NCBI GenBank assembly: GCA_963921825.1
Contig: OY997594.1
Span: forward strand, 55,413,675-55,477,674
DNA length: 64,000 nucleotides
Origin: Erodium maritimum
Taxonomy: Eukaryota > Streptophyta > Magnoliopsida > Geraniales > Geraniaceae
Direction: 5' to 3'
The translations under genes were made by a program, and so were the position numbers. Under the pieces are notes generated by a model. That model was given only the letters and a program-made list of their open reading frames with translations, did not search any database and had not been told where the DNA came from. Position 1 is the stretch's first letter. Each line of letters opens with the position of its first letter. This document shows, piece after piece, positions 57,671 through 64,000 of the stretch.

Positions 57671-57679
57671 CTAAGGTGT

Positions 57680-59464
57680 AGAGAAAAAAATCAAATAGAA
57701 ACCACTCTTTAACGTAAAAACTGTGTGAACCAATCCAAGCCATTCATTTTAAGAATGGATGGATGAGATGCAATTGAGTGGTTGACTTGTTGGCTGCAAA
57801 AAAAAACAGCACTTTTTAGTTAGGGGTAAGGGCTTCTTAGTAAAACCATCATACCAATTCACTAATTTAATTTTTCCCGCTTCGTTTGAACTCCGATTGG
57901 CTTCAAACTTGCGCCATTAGTTTTGTTTTTTCAAGGGCTTTTTATCAAGATCAGTCATGAATATATTTTGAAGCACGAAAAAAAATTATTTTTGGGGTTG
58001 ATTTTTTTTTAAAAAGTTAAGTCTGGGTAATTTTTATCAACACTATACACTGGGTTTATCAACACTATACACTGGATTTATCAACACTATACACTGGATT
58101 TATCACCTCATTTTCCAAAATCGAACATGATTTTTATCACATCATCACATGTTTTTTTATGAACACTAAGCACTAGTTTTTATCAACACTATGTTTATCA
58201 TTCAATTACATGTGTTTTTATCATCTCATCACATGTTTTTTTATCAACACTAAACTCTAGGTTATCACCCTTATTTCAGGGCTGATTTTAGAAAAAGTTA
58301 AGTCTGGGTAATTTTTATCAACACTATACACTGAGTTTATCAACATTATACACTGGGTTTATCAACATTGAACACTAGTTTTATCACCTCATTTTTCAAA
58401 ATCCAACATGATTTTTATCACATCATCACATGTTTTTTATGAACACTAAGCACTAGTTTTATCAACACTAAACACTATGTTTGTCATTCAATTACATGTG
58501 TTTTTATCATCCCATCACATGCTTTTTTTTATCAACACTAAACTCTATGTCATCACCCTTATTTCGGGGCTGATTTTCAAAAAAAATTTAAGTCTGGGTA
58601 ATTTTTATCAACACTATACACTGGGTTTATCAACACTGAACACTAGTTTTATCACCTCATTTTCCAAAATCGAACCTGATTTTTATCACATCATCACATG
58701 TTTTTATGAACACTAAGCATTAGTTTTATCAACACCAAACACTATATTTATCATTAAATTACATGTGTTTTTATCATCCCATCACATGTTTTTTTTATCA
58801 ACACTAAACTCTAGGTTATCACCCTTATTTCGGGGCTGATTTTTAAAAAAAAGTTAAGTCTGGGTAATTTTTATCAACACTATACACTGGGTTTATCAAC
58901 ACTATACACTGGATTTATCAACACTGAACACTAGTTTTATCACCTCATTTTCCAAAATCGAACCTGATTTTTATCACATCATCACATGTTTTTATGAACA
59001 CTAAGCACTAGTTTTATCAACACTAAACACTATTTAGCACTAGTTTGATACCCCGATACAAAAAAAAATTATTAGTGAAGATTTATCAACACTAAACATT
59101 GTTTTTATCACCCTAATATAAATTTTTATTTTCGTGCTTCAAAATATATTCATGACTGATCTTGATTTAAAGCCCTTGGAAAAAGAAAAATATTGGCGCA
59201 AGTTTGAAGCTAATCGGAGTTGAAACAAAGCGGGAATGATTAAATTAATGAATTGTTGAACAAAAAATGGACAATTGTCCACATGACACCATGCTATTAC
59301 AATTATGCCCTTGCTTGTGTGAGAAAGTAAGAAAGTGGTGTGAGTTTTTGTTGAATTGGGGTGATGATGTGGCATTATGGTGAATGTTGGATCTAAATGG
59401 TGTGTGGCTAGGATTGGTTCACACAGTTTTTAGGATAAGAGGGGTTTCCATTAGATTTCTCCTT
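57680..59464. mobile_element. Complete Mutator-like non-autonomous element (1.79 kb)
   Basis: Long TIRs of about 330 bp: inner AGAGAAAAAAATCAAATAG-type end, outer (reversed) AAGGAGAAATCTAATGG. Both contain AAAACTGTGTGAACCAATCC and later AAGCACGAAAA. The flanks CTAAGGTGT (57,671-57,679) and CTAAGCTGT (59,465-59,473) match at eight of nine bases, as for a Mutator duplication. It inserted at the joint of repeats X and R. The core is a tandem array with no coding capacity. Confidence 0.8.
58020..59040 (+). repeat. Tandem array, about 280-bp period, in the Mutator-like core
   Basis: The landmark AGTCTGGGTAATTTTTATC recurs at about 58,020, 58,304, 58,591 and 58,857, giving periods of about 284, 287 and 266 bp. 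Each unit starts with two or three 22-bp subunits (TTTATCAACACTATACACTG) and carries ATCACATCATCACATG and ATTACATGTGTTTTTATC. The left arm keeps only the edge of the first unit. Confidence 0.85.
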
Positions 59465-59473
59465 CTAAGCTGT

Positions 59474-61222
59474 AAGCATAAATAGTAAGACGTAAAAAGT
59501 AAATAATTTATATACCAAAGAAAATAAATTCAAGATCATAGGTTCATAACATTGTATTTAATAACAACCAACAACCGTGATAACGAAATATAGGTAAAAT
59601 TAAGAGGCTCCAAGTCCTTGATCACCGAGCCCGAGTTTGAGCGACCCGAACCCTTCATTATGACCTTCAACATAGTGTCCTTACGATACGACCAACACGT
59701 GAGCATTCTACCGACCATGCCAAACTGACGGCATGTAAAGACCTCAAAGGAAATTGGGGTGAACGGGGCCTCGATCACAACCTCTTCGTTCACCGTAACA
59801 AGTCACGCAAACAATCCATCCTAAAGGTCATCTACAGACGGTGACAAAATGACTGGGGGCAGGGGTGGCCTCGACGTAGGGCTTGACATGATCAATAGGC
59901 TGTCATAGGATCCAGACGACGTCGAGACCTGGAGATATGGGTCGAATCCCGAAAGGGGCATCCCATGCTGAGTGGATGTGAGGGCTCTCATCACCTATTC
60001 CGGGGGATTAGGGCCACCCCCAATCGTGAGTAGAAGGTTGGAGTTCGACGGCGATAGAGGGACATGCATCAACGATCCTTCCTTAGTATGGATCTTCCAA
60101 TCACGCTTATCTTTTGGTCGATTTGCACCATCCGTCAGAGACGTTGGTAGAGTACAACCCGCCATGAAGGAAGATACGGTTAGTTCATGAGTGAAGAACA
60201 ACGGTTTGGACGTTACAGACGATGAAGGAGGGGAGGGGGACCATCGACGGAAACGTGGACGGTTTGGGATGAGGAACACACCGAGATTTCTTGGGTTTAA
60301 TAAAGGCATGAGGTCCGGTAGAAGAGGTTTCCATAGGTGGTGGGGGAGTCGAAGGCATCACATAACTCACGAGGAGAACAGGAACAATAGAGCTGGTCAG
60401 TGCTATAGGTGTTGAAAGATGAGCCCTAGGGTCATGATTACAAAGCGTCTATATAGTTATTTTTTAATAGTCTTATTTGACCATTTAAAAAAAAATAAGT
60501 GATAATATTATTGAGAAATCAAAGAGTCATTACAACGGAGTGCCTCAGGAAGAAGATATACTGATCACTGAAGATTAACCATAGAACATGCCTTCCTAAC
60601 GAACCAGGAGAGGCTTTGTTGGCAGTTCTCATAACAAATTCGAGAGTTAGTCTCTAGTTTTGAAAGCACGATATCTTAATGAAATTTAAACTAATAAATT
60701 GGTGAGGGACGCTCAAAGTAGTGCCAAACCGCTGCTTGATCCCTACTTTTCAAGGACTCTTTTCATCGTGAGGTGGGCGATCGAACTTGAACTCGACAGC
60801 TTTAACGGGAGGAGAGCGACGATGGTAGGTGTGATTCAGGGATCCCTCCCAATAAAAGTCCCTGAATCCTCTAGTAGAAACCCTGAATCTTCGCTCACTA
60901 ATCATTAACCTTACAAAAGGAACAAAAAAATAAAGCAAAACAGAAATAGTCGATCATCTTGACCTAGAGTCAGGATAGAGATCGAGAAGGAGGTCTCGGT
61001 GGAGGCCAAGGAGGTGGATACACCGATGACAACTTCAATGACGGTTGTAGAGGCGGCGGGGGGTGAGGCGACAACCATCGGGATCGTATAGGTGGACAAA
61101 TCAGAGACTGAAGAGGACTGAAGATGTCGAGGTTGGATGGCCACCAGTCAGAACTACTAGCAAGGAAGATCTCCGTCCATGCGATGAAGAAGATACATCG
61201 GACCTGTGCCAAGAGGATCAGC
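59474..61222 (-). repeat. Repeat X, right copy
   Basis: The inverted, diverged copy of 11,452-13,210 (by eye several percent nucleotide difference, far more than between the inverted arms). It contains the equivalents of the Pro-rich and RGFRDFYWEGS-like frames (60,750-60,938). It ends at 61,222, where repeat R sequence begins. Confidence 0.65.
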
Positions 61223-61470
61223 GCACGTCCATAATCGTGCACCAAAAGACGAATCACTACCACGTAAACTTGGGTGATTCGAGAGTATCGTCCAACACAT
61301 GAACATGGTAGGAGACACATCGATGCAAATTATAAATATTGTCTAACCCACGAGGAAATAATTATTCGCCTTTGTCGAAAACAAATATATGGGTTTGCCC
61401 CGTGTCAAACTGTTGTCTTTTCTTGCAAGTAAAATGTCCGTATTTCTCAAGTTTTATGTTTATATTTTTT
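61222..61470 (-). repeat. Repeat R, partial copy
   Basis: Closest to 15,590-15,800 inverted, with GGGTGATTCGAGAGTATCG and TTTGCCCCGTGTCAAAC. Its orientation is the same as the X copy it touches. Confidence 0.6.
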
Positions 61471-61739
61471 CCACGGCTAGGTGTCGCTGGAGTTGTGGTT
61501 TGGACAGTCGTCGCAGCTTGTCGTCTCAGAATCCTACAGCGACGCGACGTGTCGTCGCTGGCACAACGGATAGTCGGTGGGCCTGTTTTACGCTGACACG
61601 TGGCGACGCCATAATTAAAAAAAAAACTAAAATTTTCCTATAAATACACAACCACCCCTACCCCAAATTCACACTTCTCTTTTACACACACCATCTTCTA
61701 TTCTTCTTTTCTTATGCTTTCATTCTTTCTACATCACTC
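61471..61739 (+). promoter_or_regulatory. Promoter-like region of the Harbinger ORF1 relic
   Basis: CGTCGCTGG motifs, one TGACACGTGGC (G-box) near 61,597 and TATAAATA (about 61,642) about 100 bp before the first ATG of the relic. It resembles in layout the TATAAATA region before the transposase relic at the left edge. Confidence 0.4.
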
Positions 61740-62390
61740 CCCCAATGACCGATCCCTTCACCATCGAGTTCATCTTGGACAACTTCAACCTCGAGGACTT
61801 GGTGCACATGGAAGAAGAGCTCACATGTCACATTGAATCATACTCCTCCCTCCTCTAACTGACCAATCCATGCCCTCACAATTCAAACCGCTCTAACATT
61901 CCGAATGGCCACCCTCGCAAAGCCCCCACGTGCAACCTTCCCAATCTGCTCCGGCTAGTTAACCGAAAAAGAAAGGGAAGAAGCATGCACCTCCACCGAC
62001 TTCAGGTCCGCGACTAAAATGGAGCATCAAGGAAAATGAACGGTTGGCGAGTTCGTGACTCAACCATTCTCTAGATAGCATCACAGGGAAGAACCAGAAG
62101 AACGACATATACTGGAAAAAGGTCGGAGCTTAGTTCGAGTCGACGAGGAAAGAAACCGAGCCATTCTGGTCCTGAAAGAATTGCAAGGACCATTGACATC
62201 CAGTCAACAAAAAAATGACTAAATTCCAGAAGAAATACTCATGGTTTGATGAAGCAGTCGTTAGTGGGAGATGCAACACTATATCATGACAACCGCTAAA
62301 AAGGCGGACAAAGATGAGGAGAAGCATGAATTTACTTGGAAGCATGGTTTGTCATTAAAGATGTAGTGGTAGGAGATAGTGGTTTGGAGA
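61740..62390 (+). pseudogene. PIF/Harbinger Myb-like ORF1 relic
   Basis: The plus strand reads LKWSIKENERLASS, then SLDSITGKNQKNDIYWKKVG and, after a stop, FESTRKETEPFWS. This is the trihelix/Myb-like DNA-binding domain of the Harbinger ORF1 protein (family pattern W-x-E-E-D-x-x-L, then D-P-x-x-G-N-x-Q-K-x-x-x-F-W). Further on, KFQKKYSWFDEAV fits the same family. Stops and shifts break the frame. In the family this protein helps the transposase bind element ends. No transposase is next to it here; the relic at 1-1,440 is too far away to be paired with confidence. Confidence 0.7.
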
Positions 62391-62559
62391 GAAAAAAAAA
62401 ATGCTCAAACTAAAACTTCAAATTATTTACCGTGTATTCTTAATAAAGAAATGTTTGATTCGGGATTTATCTTATTTTTTGGAAATAAATTAAAAAAACA
62501 GGAACTATATGTTATTCTCCATAAATGTTAAAAACAGAACCACAACCGGCAACTCTCCG
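62391..62559. other. AT-rich spacer
   Basis: Nothing is recognised between the Harbinger relic and the host gene leader. Confidence 0.5.
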
Positions 62560-62822
62560 CGTCCTTGTTTATAAAGAGTTGGCGAATATCTTCGAGGTTA
62601 CACTGGAACCCTGCGGCCGAATCTTCTCCTTTACAGGTCCACCTGCTCTTGCTGCACTCATTGCTTGATGCATATATGCATTTGATATGCTACTTCTCTG
62701 ATTTCACAGAAAGTTTTGTGTTTCTGATTTCAATTTTTTGTGTTTAAGGCTTACGATTTTGACGTAGAGCAGGGAAGAATCATTCTGAGTAGGTTTCTAC
62801 TTCTGCATTTGAAGAAACAGTG
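62560..62822 (+). promoter_or_regulatory. 5' leader of the right-edge gene, probable UTR intron
   Basis: TATAAAG at about 62,569, then a short exon-like stretch ending CTTTACAG and a possible intron, GTCCACC (about 62,636) to GAGCAG (about 62,772), with a T-rich run before the acceptor. The leader continues to the ATG at 62,823. Splice sites are by eye. Confidence 0.4.
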
Positions 62823-63487
62823 ATGTGGTCAGTCATTAGGCGTAGAGTAGCTTCTGGAGCGTCCTCCTCAGTAGGGATGGCAACGGGGCGGGTTTGGGGC
62901 GGGGACCCTGCGCCCCGTCCCCGCCCCGCCCCGCCCCGCATTGACCCCGCGTTGACCCAGCCCCGCGGGGAAACGGGGAATCCCCGCCCCGTTTATTTCC
63001 CGGAAAAAAATACACAGTTTTATATCACACAATTCTTAATCCATAATTTTATACAACACACATATAAAACAAACATCACACGACTTCCGTGTCTCATAAT
63101 GTGCATATTCGAACTAAGTTTTTTATCTTTTAAATATAAATAAGCAAAAATTACCGTTTGACATTTTTGAACTAAGTTTTCTATTTTTTAGATATAAAAT
63201 TTAAATAAGTAAATATCATATGTAAAAACAATATATTATGTGCTATTAAAAAATTATTAACTATTAATATATATTTTTTAAATTAATAGAGCGGGGATCC
63301 CCGCGGGGCACGGGGCGGGGAGTGCTTGCCCCGCCCCCGCCCCGCACCCCGCCAAAATCCCCGTTTACAACCCCGTAACCCGCCCCGTTTAAAAAATCCC
63401 CGCCCCGAACCCGCCCCGCACGGGGCGGGAACGTCGGGTCCCCGTCGGGGTCGGGGCGTTTTGCCATCCCTACTCCTCAGCTTCGGT
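62823..63487 (+). CDS. First coding exon of a probable mitochondrial protein, split by a MITE
   Basis: From ATG 62,823 the frame reads MWSVIRRRVASGASSS; with the MITE set aside it continues ASVLLYDNS from 63,481. Arg- and Ser-rich, acid-free starts of this kind are mitochondrial presequences. It resembles, weakly and from memory, N-termini of plant 2-oxoglutarate dehydrogenase E2 subunits. A splice donor could be CTTCG-GTACTC near 63,487. The rest of the gene lies beyond the window. As it stands, translation runs into the MITE and stops at 63,143, so the allele may be disrupted unless a downstream start or splicing avoids the insert. Confidence 0.45.
62872..63472. mobile_element. hAT-type MITE (601 bp) in the exon
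   Basis: Perfect terminal repeats TAGGGATGGCAA / TTGCCATCCCTA and a perfect 8-bp duplication, CTCCTCAG (62,864-62,871 and 63,473-63,480). The outer 100-150 bp on each side are CCCCGC-rich and the centre is AT-rich; there is no coding capacity. Perfect ends suggest a recent insertion. Element plus duplication add 609 bp, a multiple of three. Confidence 0.85.
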
Positions 63488-64000
63488 ACTCCTTTACGAT
63501 AATAGTTTCTTATTGAGATTTTATATTATTTATTTATACAAGCTTGTTTACATTAATATGTTTGTGTTTATGTTTTTTTATTCCATAAAAGGGTTTCTAT
63601 GTATGTATTGAACCTCACCCATATGAGTCTGAGGTGTGAAGCTTGATTCCATTTGTTTATGAGATGTTGCAAGTGGCCTTATTTGTTCATTTTGCGCTGT
63701 TTGGTTAGGTTTTGAAGAAGTCAAAAAATGGGAATCAATCATGCTGCTGTGGAAGTTCGGTGAAGGAGGTAGTGGTTCTTTTCACTCATTTCCTAGTTTT
63801 GTTAGTGAAGTCTATGCAACAAATGTATAATTTACATGCTTGATTTTTGTGTAACTTCTATGGTCATAGAAGTTAGCCCGTGCCTTTAGTTGACCACAGG
63901 GCTGCTCAAACCAACTCTATCATAATTGCAGATTTGTTTTAACAGAGGTTTTCTCTAATTAATGTGATTTTTTATTGGGTTAACTGAACTGTTGGAACTT
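63488..64000 (+). other. Probable first intron of the right-edge gene
   Basis: T-rich sequence with no long frame, as in plant introns. CAG acceptor-like sites exist (for example near 63,932 and 63,945) but I cannot choose one. Confidence 0.35.

Larger units (their letters stand above)
53599..58132 (-). repeat. Right arm of the large inverted repeat
   Basis: The reverse complement of 16,425-20,934. The inner edge (about 53,599) is a sharp join between the LINE sequence (reading LPSKWRWRF) and the Copia fossil (VNVMLPNDTQ). At the outer edge the sequence continues without a break into the complete Mutator-like element, where the left arm is cut. Confidence 0.95.

Noticed and set aside
11452-61222. 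Repeat X copies as part of the same recent inverted duplication
   Set aside because: Their order and orientation fit an extension of the arms, but they differ by several percent while the gene arms look identical. They are older copies or escaped homogenisation, so they are not counted in the arms.
62872-63472. Pro/Arg- and Gly-rich frames
   Set aside because: Produced by the CCCCGC-rich ends of the MITE.
1-64000. A new multi-gene system (cluster, operon, defence island)
   Set aside because: Apart from the duplicated gene and one gene edge, the coding remains belong to known transposon families; I see no set of unexplained intact genes.

Overview
The window looks like nuclear DNA of a flowering plant, most likely a eudicot. 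The signs are a plastid-type single-exon plant gene, a piece of a plant-only LOB-domain (LBD) transcription-factor gene, plant L1-type LINEs whose ORF1 carries an RRM, long-LTR Ty3/Gypsy elements of Tekay type, Ty1/Copia, Mutator-like, hAT and PIF/Harbinger elements. Host genes are few: one intact 410-codon gene present twice (17,927-19,159 + and 55,374-56,606 -), and the 5' end of a probable mitochondrial-protein gene at the right edge (about 62,560 onward).

Layout. 1-1,440: decayed PIF/Harbinger transposase. 2,461-6,080: non-autonomous hAT with an 8-bp target duplication, holding captured gene pieces, a tRNA-like segment and a nested Mutator-like element (3,169-4,418) whose centre is a 330-bp palindrome. 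6,081-9,600: unclassified old repeat hosting a 1.8-kb retroposed RRM sequence with an 18-bp target duplication. 10,500-16,424: repeat families X and R, a Gypsy gag relic and a captured gene fragment. 16,425-20,934: left arm of a large inverted repeat carrying the 410-codon gene and the start of LINE-A. LINE-A ends at 31,161 and is split by a 9.07-kb hAT (21,427-30,497), which itself holds LINE-B and an LBD fragment. 31,269-53,599: an old Ty1/Copia element on the minus strand with three blocks nested in it: a Gypsy solo LTR split by a second Gypsy element, a Mutator-like element packed with palindromic MITEs, and a Copia-type solo LTR split by a third Gypsy-type solo LTR. 53,599-58,132: right arm of the inverted repeat. 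57,680-59,464: complete Mutator-like element with a tandem-repeat core. 59,474-61,470: X and R copies again, inverted. 61,740-62,390: Harbinger Myb-like ORF1 relic. 62,560-64,000: host gene 5' end with a 601-bp hAT MITE in its first coding exon.

The chief structural point is the pair of about 4.5-kb inverted arms 32.7 kb apart. They look identical over the gene and differ only near their inner edge. Each arm keeps intact an element that is cut in the other: the left has the whole LINE-A, the right the whole Mutator-like element. Most insertion boundaries could be read to the base from target-site duplications, so the order of events is largely recoverable. I found no operon-like or defence-like system. 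The interest lies in duplicated gene arms, gene-fragment capture, palindromic elements and MITE-borne transcription-factor sites.
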